In this document: in pieces, positions 43,130 through 56,371 of the stretch
Numbering within the stretch: the first letter of the stretch is position 1
How the letters are laid out: each line of letters begins with the position of its first letter
NCBI RefSeq assembly: GCF_016907835.1
Contig: NZ_JAFBCT010000001.1
Coordinates: 1,054,001 to 1,118,000 of the forward strand
Origin: Agromyces cerinus
GTDB taxonomy: Bacteria > Actinomycetota > Actinomycetes > Actinomycetales > Microbacteriaceae
Length of the DNA stretch: 64,000 bases
Reading direction: 5' to 3'
The notes under the pieces: model-generated
What the model was told of the DNA's origin: nothing
What the model saw: only the letters and a program-made list of their open reading frames with translations
The model's database searches: none
Position numbers and translations under genes: made by a program

Positions 43130-45694
43130 GTGAAGCCGATTCGCAAGTTCACGGTCCGCGCGGTCATCCCTGCCGAGCTCGGTGCGCTCGAAGAGCTCGC
43201 CGCGAATCTCCGCTGGGCGTGGCACGAACCGACCCGCAGGCTGTTCCAGCATGTCGATCCCGAGCTCTGGCAGGCCTCCGATCGCGACCCGGTCGCGTTC
43301 CTCGGCGAGGTCGAGCCGGCGAGGCTCGCCGAGCTGGCGGGCGACGGCGGCTACGTCGAGTGGGCCGAGCGCGAGCGTGCGGCGCTGCGCGAATACCTCG
43401 CCGAGCCCCGCTGGTTCCAGTCGCTCGGCGCCGAGACCCCGAGCACGATCGCGTACTTCTCGCCCGAGTTCGGCATCACCGCCGCGCTGCCGCAGTACTC
43501 CGGCGGTCTCGGCATCCTCGCGGGCGATCATCTGAAGGCGGCATCCGACCTCGGTGTGCCGATCGTGGGCGTCGGACTCTTCTACAAGGCCGGGTACTTC
43601 TCGCAGTCGATCTCGCCCGACGGCTGGCAGCAGGAGCGCTACCCGGTGCTCGATCCCGACGGCCTGCCGCTCACCCTGCTGCGCGCACCCGACGGCGCCC
43701 CGGTGCAGGTGACCCTCGCACTGCCCGACGACCGCGCGCTGCACGCGCGGGTGTGGAAGGCCGCCGTCGGCCGCATCCCGCTGCTGCTGCTCGACACCGA
43801 CATCCCGACGAACTCCGACGAACTGCGCTCGGTGACCGACCGCCTCTACGGCGGCGGCGGCGAGCACCGCCTGCTGCAGGAGCTGCTGCTCGGCATCGGC
43901 GGCGCCCGTGCGGTGCGCGCGTGGACGGAACTGAGCGGATGCCCCGCACCCGACGTCTTCCACATGAACGAGGGTCACGCGGGCTTCCTCGGCCTCGAGC
44001 GCATCGCGACCTACATCGGCGAGGGGCTCACCTTCGCCGCTGCGTTGCAGCTCGTGCGGGCCGGCACCGTCTTCACGACGCACACGCCGGTGCCCGCCGG
44101 CATCGACCGCTTCGATCGTGCGCTCGTCGAGCGGTACCTGTCGGGTTCGCTGCTGCCCGGCGTCGACCCGGCCGACGCGCTCGCCCTCGGGGTAGAACCC
44201 GGCGCCGACCCGGCGACGAGCGCGTTCAACATGGCGGTCATGGGGCTTCGGCTCGCCCAGCACGCGAACGGCGTCTCGAGACTGCACGGCGAGGTGAGCC
44301 GCCGCATGTTCGGCGACCTCTGGCCCGGCTTCGACGCCGAGGAGGTGCCGATCACGTCCATCACCAACGGCGTGCACGCCCCGACCTGGACCGACCCCGC
44401 CCTGCTCGGCCTCGCCGAGACGCGGCTCGGCACGGGCGACACCGAGCACGCCGAGTGGCGCAGCCCCGCGCTCGCCGACGGTGAGTTCTGGACCGTCAAG
44501 CGCGCCATGCGCCAGCAGCTCGTCGACGACGCTCGGCGCAGGCTCGCGGCATCCTGGCGTGAACAGCACTCGGGCGCCGAGCCGCCGAAGTGGGTGTCGC
44601 AGGTGCTCGACCCCGACACGCTCACGGTCGGGTTCGCTCGCCGGGTGCCGACGTACAAGCGGCTCACGCTCATGCTGCAGGACCCTGAGCGGCTGAAGGC
44701 GATCCTCACGAACCCCGAGCGCCCCGTGCAGTTCGTCATCGCCGGTAAGTCGCACCCGGCCGACGACGAGGGCAAGCGACTGATCCAGCAGCTCGTGCAG
44801 TTCGCCCAGCAGCCCGAGCTTCGGGGGCGCATCGTGTTCCTGCCCGACTACGACATGAGCATGGCCGAGAAGCTCTACCCGGGCTGCGACGTGTGGCTCA
44901 ACAACCCGCTGCGCCCGCTCGAGGCCTGCGGTACCTCGGGCATGAAGGCGGCGATGAACGGCGCCCTGAACCTCTCGATCCTCGACGGCTGGTGGGCCGA
45001 GTTCGCGGGCGACGACTACGGCTGGGTGATCCCCTCCGCCGATGCGGCGGGCGATGCAGGGGAGCGCGACGCTCTCGAGGCGGCGGCGCTCTACGACCTG
45101 CTCGAGCACCGAGTCGCGACGCGCTACTACGAGCGCGACGGCGACGGCGTGCCGGTCGAATGGGTTCGTCGGGTGCGTGAGACCCTCGCGGTGCTCGCGC
45201 CCGAGCTCGGCGCCGATCGCATGGTGCGCGAGTACGTCGAACGCCTGTACCGGCCCGCGGCCGAGCATTTCACGATCGTCGCGGCCGAGAGCGCGCGGGG
45301 AGCCCGCGAGCTCTCGAGCTGGGGTGCTCGGGTGCGTGCGGCATGGCCCGGCGTGCAGGTCGCGCATGTGGAGTCGGGTGGCATCGACGCGCCGCACGTC
45401 GGCGACGAGCTGCAACTGCGCGCCGTCGTGCGGCTCGGCGAGCTCTCGCCCGACGACGTGCGGGTCGAGGTCGTCTACGGCCGCAGCCGCGCCGACGAGA
45501 CGATCGACGCCGCGCAGCACGCCGAGCTCGAGGTCGCAGATGCCGCGGCGCAGCTCTCCCCGGGCGAGCACCTCTACACGGGGTCGCTCGTGCTCGATCG
45601 CGCGGGCGCGTTCGGCTACACGGTGCGCGTGGTGCCGCGGCATCCGCTGCTGCTGTCGACCGCCGAGCTGGGACTCGTGGCGGTCGCTGACTGA
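43130..45694 (+). CDS. glgP: Alpha-glucan phosphorylase
   Basis: An 854-residue PLP enzyme releasing glucose-1-phosphate (or acting on maltodextrins). The N-terminal DUF3417 region (LEELAANLRWAWHEPTRRLF) marks the actinobacterial alpha-glucan phosphorylase type. Also visible are YFSPEFGITAALPQYSGGLG, NEGHAGFL, and the PLP-lysine block EACGTSGMKAAMNGALN. The GTG start is 6 nt after TAGGGT (43118-43123), a leaderless arrangement. It works opposite to GlgE/GlgB, with GlgX as the debranching partner. Confidence 0.96.
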   Translation: MKPIRKFTVRAVIPAELGALEELAANLRWAWHEPTRRLFQHVDPELWQASDRDPVAFLGEVEPARLAELAGDGGYVEWAERERAALREYLAEPRWFQSLGAETPSTIAYFSPEFGITAALPQYSGGLGILAGDHLKAASDLGVPIVGVGLFYKAGYFSQSISPDGWQQERYPVLDPDGLPLTLLRAPDGAPVQVTLALPDDRALHARVWKAAVGRIPLLLLDTDIPTNSDELRSVTDRLYGGGGEHRLLQELLLGIGGARAVRAWTELSGCPAPDVFHMNEGHAGFLGLERIATYIGEGLTFAAALQLVRAGTVFTTHTPVPAGIDRFDRALVERYLSGSLLPGVDPADALALGVEPGADPATSAFNMAVMGLRLAQHANGVSRLHGEVSRRMFGDLWPGFDAEEVPITSITNGVHAPTWTDPALLGLAETRLGTGDTEHAEWRSPALADGEFWTVKRAMRQQLVDDARRRLAASWREQHSGAEPPKWVSQVLDPDTLTVGFARRVPTYKRLTLMLQDPERLKAILTNPERPVQFVIAGKSHPADDEGKRLIQQLVQFAQQPELRGRIVFLPDYDMSMAEKLYPGCDVWLNNPLRPLEACGTSGMKAAMNGALNLSILDGWWAEFAGDDYGWVIPSADAAGDAGERDALEAAALYDLLEHRVATRYYERDGDGVPVEWVRRVRETLAVLAPELGADRMVREYVERLYRPAAEHFTIVAAESARGARELSSWGARVRAAWPGVQVAHVESGGIDAPHVGDELQLRAVVRLGELSPDDVRVEVVYGRSRADETIDAAQHAELEVADAAAQLSPGEHLYTGSLVLDRAGAFGYTVRVVPRHPLLLSTAELGLVAVAD

Positions 45695-45736
45695 GGCTGG
45701 CTCGGCCGAGGCGCGGCGCCGTGCCATGTCACTCCA

Positions 45737-45802
45737 GCGGATATACGATCCGGCGCGCCGGTGCGCAGTGGAAGATCTCGGGGTGGCGGATCGTATATCC
45801 GC
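45737..45802. repeat. Perfect 16-bp inverted repeat, 34 bp apart, between glgP and ybaK
   Basis: GCGGATATACGATCCG (45737-45752) is exactly complementary to 45787-45802. The arms are AT-rich in the centre, unlike the surrounding DNA. The convergent location would suit a bidirectional terminator, but there is no T-run. It could also be a small mobile or REP-type unit. Confidence 0.8.
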
Positions 45803-45851
45803 AGGAACGACACTTCGTGCGTGGGTCGTGACGCCGGCTGAGCGCTGAGGC

Positions 45852-46349
45852 TCAGCGGGTGCGGGCGATCGGCGCGTAGCGGCCTGCAGTGACCGCGAGC
45901 AGGTCGTCGGGTGCGAGCTCGAGGTCGAGGCCGCGTCGCCCGCCCGAGACGTAGATCGTCTCGTGGAGGATCGCCGATTCGTCGAGCACCGTCGGCAGCG
46001 CCGTCTTCTGGCCGATGGGGCTGATGCCGCCGACGACGTAGCCCGTCTTGCGCTCCGCGACGGCGGGGTCGGCCATCTCGGCGCGCTTGCCGCCGAGCGC
46101 GGCGGCGAGTGCCTTCAGGTCGAGCTGCATCGCCACGGGCACGATGCCCACGGCGAGCGCGCCGTCGACGCTCGCGAGCAGCGTCTTGAACACGCGGTCG
46201 GGGTCGAGGCCGAGCTTCTCGGCGGCTTCGAGGCCGTACGCGGCGGCACGCGGGTCGTGGTCGTAGCCGAGTGCGGTGAAGGCGATGCCCGCCCGGGAGA
46301 GCGCGACGGTCGCGGGCGTGCCCGCGGAGGCATCCGCTCGCTTGGCCAT
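45852..46349 (-). CDS. ybaK: Cys-tRNA(Pro)/Cys-tRNA(Cys) deacylase YbaK
   Basis: A 165-residue YbaK/ProX-fold editing protein that hydrolyses mischarged Cys-tRNA(Pro). FKTLLASVDG, GKRAEMADP, GYVVGGISPIGQK and ETIYVSGGRRGLDLEL are the conserved blocks. It starts at the last base of the glgX stop (TGATG), so it is translationally coupled to a metabolically unrelated gene. Confidence 0.92.
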   Translation of the reverse strand: MAKRADASAGTPATVALSRAGIAFTALGYDHDPRAAAYGLEAAEKLGLDPDRVFKTLLASVDGALAVGIVPVAMQLDLKALAAALGGKRAEMADPAVAERKTGYVVGGISPIGQKTALPTVLDESAILHETIYVSGGRRGLDLELAPDDLLAVTAGRYAPIARTR

Positions 46350-48442
46350 CAGGCTGCACCCTCTGCGCGGAACAGGCGCATCGATTGGGCGCCGACTCTG
46401 AGAGACGCGCCGGGGGCGAGCGGGGCGGCTGCAGACGAAGCGAGCGATGCCGCCGACGGTGACTCGTCGGCCGAGTCCCACAGCAGGGTGTACCCGCTCA
46501 CCTCGTCGTGCGACGGCAGCACGACCTCGGCATCGGACTCGTGCGCATGCACGACGAGGAGGATGCGGTTCGGCGCCTCGGTCTCGGGCGTGGAGGCGGC
46601 GAGGAACTGAAGCGTGCGCTCGGCGGGGGAGTTCCAGTCGTCGATGCCCATGGTCTCGCCCTCGGCGTTGAACCAGTCCATCTGCGTGGCGCTCGGCACG
46701 GTCTCGCCGAGGCGTCCGAAGCGCATGGGGCGGAGCGCCGGGTTCTCGGCCCGCAGCCGCATCAGGTGCCGGGCGGTTTCGAGCAGCGCGGGAGCGAAGC
46801 GGGGCCGGTCGGCCTCCTCCCACGCGAGCCAGGTGAGGGGGGAGTCGTGGCAGTACGCGTTGTTGTTGCCGCGCTGGCTGCGGCCGAACTCGTCGCCCGC
46901 GGTGATCATCGGCACACCCGCCGAGAGCAGCAGCGTGCCGAGCAGGTTCCGGATGCTCCGGCGCCGCGCAGCCCGCACGACCGGGTCGGCCGCCTCGCCC
47001 TCGACCCCGTGGTTGTACGAGTTGTTGGAGTCGGTTCCGTCGCGGTTCTGCTCGCCGTTGCCCTGGTTGTGCTTGACGTCGTAGGCGGTGAGGTCGGCGA
47101 GGGTGAAGCCGTCGTGCGCCGTCACGAAGTTGAGGCTCGCGAGGGGCCCGCGCTCGCCGGAGAACGTGTTCGACGAGCCCGCGAGGCGCGTGGCGAAGCG
47201 GCCGATGCCACTGCCCGCCGAGCCGGTCTCGCGCTCGCGCCGCAGGTCGCCGAGCCAGAAGTCGCGCATGCGGTCGCGGTAGCGGTCGTTCCACTCGCTG
47301 AAGCCGTTCGGGAAGTTGCCGGTCTGCCAGCCGCCTGGCCCCACGTCCCACGGCTCGGCGATGAGCTTCGACGCGCCGATCACCGGGTCGTCGAGCATGG
47401 CGCGCAGCAGCGGATGCTCCGGCGTGAACGTCTCGCGCTCGTCGCGGCCGAGCGTGGCGGCGAGGTCGAGGCGGAACCCGTCGACCTGCAGCTCGTCGGC
47501 GAAGTAGCGCATCGAGTCGAGCACGAGCCGCTGAGGCGCTTCGCCCGCGAAGTCGAGGCTGTTGCCGCACCCCGTGGTGTCGACGTAGCGGCCGTGCGCG
47601 TCGTGCCGGTAGTACGCGGCGTTGTCGATGCCGCGGAACGACGAGGTCGGCCCCTCGCGACCCTCTTCGGCGGTGTGGTTGTAGACGACGTCGAGCACGA
47701 CCTCGAGCCCGGCCTCGTGCAGCCGCCGCACCATGCCGGCGAACTCGCGCCGCACGGCCGCGGCGCCCTCGGCGCGGGCCGCGGCGCTCGCGTACGGCGA
47801 GTGCGCGGCGAAGAACGCGAGCGTGTTGTAGCCCCAGTAGTTGATCTTGCCCTGGCGCACGAGGCGATCTTCAGACACGAATGCGTGCACCGGCAGCAGT
47901 TCGACGGTCGTGATGCCGAGATTCACGAGGTACTCGAGCGAGGCGTCGTGCGCGAGGCCTGCGTAGGTGCCGCGCAGCGCTTCGGGCACGGCAGGGTTCA
48001 GCTTCGAGAAGCCGCGCACGTGCGCCTCGTAGACCACGGTGCGGTCGAGCGGCACGCGTGGCTTGGCCGAGTCGCCCCACTCGAACCCCGTCGCGATGAG
48101 CGACTCGAGCGCGACGCCGCGCCACGAGCCGTCGTCGGCGCGCGTGAGACCGCGAGCATAGGGGTCGAGCAGGGTGTGCACGGGGTTGAACGCATGCTCG
48201 ACGCCCGCGGGCCCGTCGACGCGCAGGCCGTAGTGGGCGCCGGGACGCAGCTCTGCCGACTCGCCCTGCCACACGCCGTGCTCGTCGCGCACGAGCGGAG
48301 TGCGCGCGATCGCCCAGTCGAGGTCGTCGGCGTCGAACACCACGAGGTCGACGGATGTCGCGTGCTGCGACCAGACCCTCGCGACCCCGCCGTCGGCGCC
48401 CGCACGAACACCGAGGCCGTGCAGGGGATCGCGCTCAGGCAT
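46349..48442 (-). CDS. glgX: Glycogen debranching protein GlgX
   Basis: A 697-residue GH13 isoamylase-type enzyme that removes alpha-1,6 branches left by GlgP. VVYEAHVRGFSKLNP, VVYNHTAEEG, the nucleophile Asp in DGFRLDLAATLGRD, the Glu in LIAEPWDVGPGGW and NFVTAHDGFTLADL are standard. The ATG at 48442 lies 7 nt from TACTGT (48455-48450), suggesting a leaderless mRNA. That -10 overlaps the -10 of the divergent cysteine desulfurase gene. Confidence 0.96.
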   Translation of the reverse strand: MPERDPLHGLGVRAGADGGVARVWSQHATSVDLVVFDADDLDWAIARTPLVRDEHGVWQGESAELRPGAHYGLRVDGPAGVEHAFNPVHTLLDPYARGLTRADDGSWRGVALESLIATGFEWGDSAKPRVPLDRTVVYEAHVRGFSKLNPAVPEALRGTYAGLAHDASLEYLVNLGITTVELLPVHAFVSEDRLVRQGKINYWGYNTLAFFAAHSPYASAAARAEGAAAVRREFAGMVRRLHEAGLEVVLDVVYNHTAEEGREGPTSSFRGIDNAAYYRHDAHGRYVDTTGCGNSLDFAGEAPQRLVLDSMRYFADELQVDGFRLDLAATLGRDERETFTPEHPLLRAMLDDPVIGASKLIAEPWDVGPGGWQTGNFPNGFSEWNDRYRDRMRDFWLGDLRRERETGSAGSGIGRFATRLAGSSNTFSGERGPLASLNFVTAHDGFTLADLTAYDVKHNQGNGEQNRDGTDSNNSYNHGVEGEAADPVVRAARRRSIRNLLGTLLLSAGVPMITAGDEFGRSQRGNNNAYCHDSPLTWLAWEEADRPRFAPALLETARHLMRLRAENPALRPMRFGRLGETVPSATQMDWFNAEGETMGIDDWNSPAERTLQFLAASTPETEAPNRILLVVHAHESDAEVVLPSHDEVSGYTLLWDSADESPSAASLASSAAAPLAPGASLRVGAQSMRLFRAEGAA

Positions 48443-48448
48443 GCGATC

Positions 48449-48455
48449 TACAGTA
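48449..48455. promoter_or_regulatory. Overlapping divergent -10 boxes of glgX and the cysteine desulfurase gene
   Basis: TACAGT on the plus strand (48449-48454) and TACTGT on the minus strand (48455-48450) occupy almost the same bases. Only one polymerase could melt this site at a time. Confidence 0.5.
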
Positions 48456-48537
48456 GTTCGTGGAGGCGAGACGCCTGCAAGCGCGTGCACGCCCGTGTCG
48501 CGCTCACACCCGGTCACCACTCGGAGGTCACATGGTC

Positions 48538-49785
48538 ATGGTCTACCTCGACCACGCCGCGACCACGCCGATGCTGCCCGAGGCCATCGACGCGCTCACC
48601 GCCGCGCTCGCCGTGGTGGGCAACCCCTCGTCGATCCACAGCGCGGGCCAGCAGGCCAAGCGCCTGCTCGAGGAGTCCCGCGAGCGCATCGCCGCGACCC
48701 TCGGCGCCGACGGGATCGAGGTCGTGTTCACGGGCAACGGCACCGAGGCGGTGAACCTCGCGATCAAGGGACTCTGGTGGCAGCGGCGCACGGCGGCAGG
48801 TGGGGCCGAGGCGTCGCCCGCGCGTCGCCGCATCCTCATGCCGGCGGGGGAGCACCACGCCACGATCGACACCGTCGAGTGGCTCGTCGCGCACGAGGGC
48901 GCCGAAGTGGTCGAGCTGCCGCTCGACGAGGTCGGCCGGCTGCGCCTCGACGTGCTCGCCGACGAGCTCGACCGCGACGCGGCATCCGTCGCCCTCGTCA
49001 CGATGCTCTGGGCCAACAACGAGGTCGGCACGATCGAACCCGTCGACGAGGTCGCGCGCCTGACCGCCCGGGCCGGCGTGCCGCTGCACGTCGACGCGAT
49101 CGCCGCATACGGGCAGGTGCCGATCGACTTCCACGGCATCCGCACGGCGACGGATGCCCCGCGCGGCGCCGGGCTCGTCGCCCTCAGCGTCTCGGCGCAC
49201 AAGATCGGCGGGCCGGCGGGCATCGGCGCGCTCGTGCTCGACCGGTCGGCGGCGGTCGAGCCGCTCATCCATGGCGGCGGGCAGCAGCGCAAGGTGCGGT
49301 CGGGCACGCAGGATGTCGCGGCTGCGGCGTCGTTCGCGGCGGCCGCCGACATCGTGGCTGCCCGTCTCGGCGCCGACACGGCTCGTATGGCGGAGCTCCG
49401 CGATCGGCTCATCGCCGGCGTCGCCGATGCGGTTCCCGACGCGCGCCTGTCGGGCGACGCTGGCCCCGGGGCATCCGCTCGACTGCCCGGCAATGCGCAC
49501 TTCTCGTTCCCCGGGTGCGAGGGCGACTCGCTCCTCTTCCTGCTCGACGCGGCCGGCGTCGCGGTCTCGACGGGGTCGGCCTGCCAGGCCGGCGTGCCCG
49601 AACCCTCGCACGTGCTCATGGCCATGGGCCGGTCGGAGGCCGACGCCCGCGGCGCGCTCCGCATCACGATCGGGCACGCGTCGACCGACGCCGACGTCGA
49701 CGCGTTCCTCACAGCGCTGCCCGCCGCCCACGCGCAGGCCGCCCGCGCTGGGCTCGCCGCCCGCGCCACCTCGTTCGACCGCTGA
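48538..49785 (+). CDS. Cysteine desulfurase (NifS/IscS family)
   Basis: A 415-residue PLP enzyme providing sulfur from cysteine. It begins [19 protein letters not shown]. The PLP Lys is in [15 protein letters not shown], and the persulfide Cys is in [23 protein letters not shown] at 48523-48528 favours the ATG at 48538 over the ATG at 48532. mnmA follows 58 nt later and needs this sulfur for tRNA 2-thiouridine. Confidence 0.94.
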   Translation: MVYLDHAATTPMLPEAIDALTAALAVVGNPSSIHSAGQQAKRLLEESRERIAATLGADGIEVVFTGNGTEAVNLAIKGLWWQRRTAAGGAEASPARRRILMPAGEHHATIDTVEWLVAHEGAEVVELPLDEVGRLRLDVLADELDRDAASVALVTMLWANNEVGTIEPVDEVARLTARAGVPLHVDAIAAYGQVPIDFHGIRTATDAPRGAGLVALSVSAHKIGGPAGIGALVLDRSAAVEPLIHGGGQQRKVRSGTQDVAAAASFAAAADIVAARLGADTARMAELRDRLIAGVADAVPDARLSGDAGPGASARLPGNAHFSFPGCEGDSLLFLLDAAGVAVSTGSACQAGVPEPSHVLMAMGRSEADARGALRITIGHASTDADVDAFLTALPAAHAQAARAGLAARATSFDR

Positions 49786-49843
49786 CGCGCCCGCTGCCCG
49801 GGCCACGGGGCATCCGCTCAGGCTGTCTGCCTACACTGGAGGG

Positions 49844-50950
49844 GTGAAGGTTCTTGCAGCGATGAGCGGTGGCGTCGACAGCGCCGTCGCGGCCGCGCGC
49901 GCCGTCGAGGCCGGCCACGAGGTCGTCGGCGTGCACCTGGCGCTCAGCCGCAACGCCGGCACCCTGCGCACGGGCAGCCGTGGCTGCTGCACCATCGAGG
50001 ACTCGATGGACGCGCAGCGCGCCGCCAACGTGCTCGGCATCCCGTACTACGTGTGGGACTTCTCCGAGCGGTTCAAGGCCGACGTCGTCGACGACTTCAT
50101 CGCCGAGTACTCCGCCGGGCGCACCCCGAACCCCTGCATGCGCTGCAACGAGCGCATCAAGTTCGCCGCCCTGCTCGAGAAGGCGCTCGCCCTCGGCTTC
50201 GACGCCGTCGCCACGGGCCACTACGCCAAGATCGTGACGGATGACGCGGGCAACCGCGAACTCCACCGCGCGAGCGCCGAGGCCAAAGACCAGAGCTACG
50301 TGCTCGGGGTGCTCACCGCCGAGCAGCTCGCGCACGCCTACTTCCCGCTCGGCGACACGCCCTCGAAGACGCTTGTGCGCGCCGAGGCAGCCGAGCGCGG
50401 GCTCTCGGTCGCGCAGAAGCCCGACTCCTACGACATCTGCTTCATCCCCGACGGCGACACGAGGGGCTGGCTCGCCGACAAGGTCGGTACCGAGACCGGC
50501 GACATCGTCGACCGCACGGGCGCCGTCGTCGGCTCGCACGAGGGCGCGCACTCGTTCACCGTCGGCCAGCGCCGGGGCATGCGACTCGGCACGCCCGCGG
50601 CCGACGGCAAGCCGCGCTTCGTGCTCGAGGTGCGCCCGAAGGAGAACACCGTCGTCGTCGGCCCCAAGGAGGCGCTCGCGATCGGCGTCATCGCCGGGTC
50701 GCGCTTCTCGTGGGCCGGGCTCGCGCCCGAGCAGCCCGAGACGGCGTTCGACTGCGAGGTGCAGATCCGCGCCCACGCCGACCCCGTGCCGGCCGTCGCG
50801 CAGCTCGTCGACGGCGAGCTCGTCGTCACCCCGGGGCATCCACTCGATGGTGTCGCGCCCGGCCAGACCGCCGTCATCTACGTCGGAACCCGAGTACTCG
50901 GACAGTTCACGATCGACCGCACGGTCAGCGCGGTCCCGGTCGACGCCTAG
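49844..50950 (+). CDS. mnmA: tRNA-specific 2-thiouridylase MnmA
   Basis: A 368-residue enzyme making 2-thiouridine at tRNA position 34. The PP-loop is [15 protein letters not shown]. The catalytic Cys is in [14 protein letters not shown] and the second Cys in [21 protein letters not shown] and the C-terminal beta-barrel are intact. The GTG start has GGAGGG directly upstream, and a TACACT (49832-49837) ends 6 nt before it, so the gene may be read from both leaderless and longer transcripts. Confidence 0.97.
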   Translation: MKVLAAMSGGVDSAVAAARAVEAGHEVVGVHLALSRNAGTLRTGSRGCCTIEDSMDAQRAANVLGIPYYVWDFSERFKADVVDDFIAEYSAGRTPNPCMRCNERIKFAALLEKALALGFDAVATGHYAKIVTDDAGNRELHRASAEAKDQSYVLGVLTAEQLAHAYFPLGDTPSKTLVRAEAAERGLSVAQKPDSYDICFIPDGDTRGWLADKVGTETGDIVDRTGAVVGSHEGAHSFTVGQRRGMRLGTPAADGKPRFVLEVRPKENTVVVGPKEALAIGVIAGSRFSWAGLAPEQPETAFDCEVQIRAHADPVPAVAQLVDGELVVTPGHPLDGVAPGQTAVIYVGTRVLGQFTIDRTVSAVPVDA

Positions 50951-51037
50951 CCGCGCGGAGGCTCGCCTCAACGACACGCATCGCGTAGATTCGCGCTGGC
51001 GCTACCCCCGGCGCCGCGTGAATGACGAGGAGTCGTT

Positions 51038-54158
<3,121 letters not shown>

Positions 54159-54203
54159 TCGCAGGGCCGGGGCAGGGGCAACACCGAAGATGTCGGAGGG
54201 GAC

Positions 54204-56036
54204 ATGACGGGTGATGAGCGTTCGCACGAGCGGGGAGCTTCGTCCGGGGACGACGAGACCGATCGCGATGAGGCCGATCGCGGCGAGACTGATCGTGCGG
54301 GCGAGGCGACCACCTCAGGGGGGTCGAGTCGCCGAGACTTCCTGAAGCTCGGCGGAGTCGCGGCGGCGGGTGCCGTGGTCGGCGGCGGCGTCGGGGCCGC
54401 GATCGGGGCATCGATCGGGCACGCCCTCGGCTACGAGGCGGGTGCCGCCGATTTCGCGGCGTTCAGCCCGCGCGAGAAGGCGGGCTTCGATCACCTCGTC
54501 GTCGTCATGGGCGAGAACCGCTCGTTCGACAACCTGCTCGGCTGGCTGTACTCGCCCGACGATGTGCCCGATGGGCAGCAGTTCGACGGGCTCGCGTTCG
54601 GCGACTACTCGAACGAGGCGCCTGACGGCACGAAGATCGCCGCCCATGTCTACGAGGGGCCGACCGACGAGATCATGGGGCGACCGAACCCCGATCCCGG
54701 TGAAGAGTACCCGCACGTCAACACGCAGATCTTCGACACCATCGACCCGGCGGGCAACGCCGAGCTCTTCGTCGAACAGATGACGGCGCCGTACAACGCC
54801 CCGAAGTCGAACGCGAAGCCGCGCATGAACGGCTTCGTGACCGACTACCTCGTCAACTACGAGCGACTCAAGAAGGGCACGCCGCCCGATCAGGCCGAAC
54901 TCGCGCAGATCATGGGCTCGTTCTCGACCGAGATGCTTCCCGTGCTCTCGACGCTCGCGAAGAACTTCGCGGTCTACGACGCCTGGCATGCCGGGGTGCC
55001 GTCGCAGACGTTCTGCAACCGGTCCTTCTTCCACGCCTCGACCTCGCACGGCTTCGTCACGAACAAGCACGGCGGCGGGTACACGAAGTGGCTCGATGCG
55101 CCGGCTTCGCCGACGATCTTCAACCGACTCGAAGACGCCGGCATCTCGTGGCGCATCTACTTCGACGAACTCCAGCTCGTCTCCTTCACGGGCGTGCTGC
55201 ACGCGCCGGTGCTCGAGAAGTACTGGCGTACCGAGCACTTCGCGACCATGTCGCAGTTCCACGACGACGTGAAGAACGGAAAGCTCCCGGCATACGCGTT
55301 CATCGAGCCGCGCATGGTCTACAACCACAACGACTTCCACCCGCCGGTCGGCAGGCTCCGCGAGAGCGATGTCGACGGCACCGAGGTCATCGACAGCGCG
55401 ATCTCCGACGTCAGGGCCGGCGAGGCGCTCATCCACGAGATCTACTCCTCGATCAAGTCGAGCGAGTCCTCCGACGGCTCGAACGCGCTGAACACCATGC
55501 TGCTGATCACCTTCGACGAGCACGGCGGATGCTACGACCACGTACCGCCGCCGTCGGCGACGCCGCCCGAGGTCGAGGAGGCGGCCGGTGAGATGGGCTT
55601 CCGCTTCGATCGGCTCGGATGCCGCGTGCCCGCCATCGCCGTCTCGGCGTACACGCGAGCCGGCAGCGTGATCAACGACGAGATGCACCACGGCGCCGTG
55701 ATCGCGACCCTTGCGAAACTGCACGGACTGAAGCCCCTGACCCGGCGCGACGCCGAGGCGAACGACATGTTCTCGGCGGTGAACCTCGACTCGCCGAGGC
55801 ATCCGCTGACCTGGCCGTCGACGACCCCGCAGTACATCCCACCGAACCCGCAGGCGGAGGCCCCGCATCCCGGCCATGCGCACAAGGCCAAGCCGTTGAG
55901 CCCGCCGGCACGCGGCCTGCTGGGGCTGCTGCTCGCCAAGTTCGGGCGACCCGACGACGAGGAGCCCGAGACCTACGCCGACGCGTACGAGCTCATGCAG
56001 AAGTACGGCATCGGGCTGTTCGGCAAGCCCCGATAG
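54204..56036 (+). CDS. Tat-exported phosphoesterase (phospholipase C/acid phosphatase type)
   Basis: A 610-residue protein. A hydrophilic acidic N-terminus of about 40 residues precedes the twin-arginine motif SRRDFLKLGG and a glycine/alanine-rich hydrophobic segment, so export by Tat is likely. The catalytic region shows FDHLVVVMGENRSFDNLLGW (with the Asn nucleophile region of phosphoesterase family PF04185), FIEPRMVYNHNDFHPP and LITFDEHGGCYDHVPPP. It should cleave phosphate esters or phospholipids outside the cell; the substrate is not determined. GGAGGG precedes the ATG. Confidence 0.9.
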   Translation: MTGDERSHERGASSGDDETDRDEADRGETDRAGEATTSGGSSRRDFLKLGGVAAAGAVVGGGVGAAIGASIGHALGYEAGAADFAAFSPREKAGFDHLVVVMGENRSFDNLLGWLYSPDDVPDGQQFDGLAFGDYSNEAPDGTKIAAHVYEGPTDEIMGRPNPDPGEEYPHVNTQIFDTIDPAGNAELFVEQMTAPYNAPKSNAKPRMNGFVTDYLVNYERLKKGTPPDQAELAQIMGSFSTEMLPVLSTLAKNFAVYDAWHAGVPSQTFCNRSFFHASTSHGFVTNKHGGGYTKWLDAPASPTIFNRLEDAGISWRIYFDELQLVSFTGVLHAPVLEKYWRTEHFATMSQFHDDVKNGKLPAYAFIEPRMVYNHNDFHPPVGRLRESDVDGTEVIDSAISDVRAGEALIHEIYSSIKSSESSDGSNALNTMLLITFDEHGGCYDHVPPPSATPPEVEEAAGEMGFRFDRLGCRVPAIAVSAYTRAGSVINDEMHHGAVIATLAKLHGLKPLTRRDAEANDMFSAVNLDSPRHPLTWPSTTPQYIPPNPQAEAPHPGHAHKAKPLSPPARGLLGLLLAKFGRPDDEEPETYADAYELMQKYGIGLFGKPR

Positions 56037-56039
56037 AAT
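56034..56039 (+). promoter_or_regulatory. -10 box for gatCAB
   Basis: TAGAAT overlaps the TAG stop of the phosphoesterase gene and lies 33 nt before the gatC ATG, which has its own purine-rich site (GACGGAG). This would separate gatCAB transcription from the upstream gene. Confidence 0.45.
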
Positions 56040-56072
56040 CGATGCATCCCCATCCCGAGACGACGGAGCAGC

Positions 56073-56371
56073 ATGTCCGAAATCACTGCGGAGCAGGTCG
56101 CGCACCTCGCGAACCTCGCCCGCATCGCGCTCACCGATGAAGAGATCGGCCACCTCACCACGGAGCTCGGCCAGATCATGCACGCGGTCGAGCAGGTGAG
56201 CGAGGTCGCCACGCCCGACGTGCCGCCGACGAGCCACCCCATCCCGATGCAGAACGTGTTCCGCGACGACGTCGTCGGCACGACGGTGCTCACCGCAGAC
56301 GAGGCGCTCGAGGGCGCCCCCGAGTCCGACGACTCGCGATTCAAGGTCTCGGCGATCCTGGGAGAAGAGCA

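Noticed and set aside
43079..45727. Long open frame on the minus strand opposite glgP (over 880 codons)
   Set aside because: Its translation is rich in Arg, His, Gly and Asp with no family motif, while glgP on the plus strand has complete catalytic motifs. Such frames are a by-product of high GC content.
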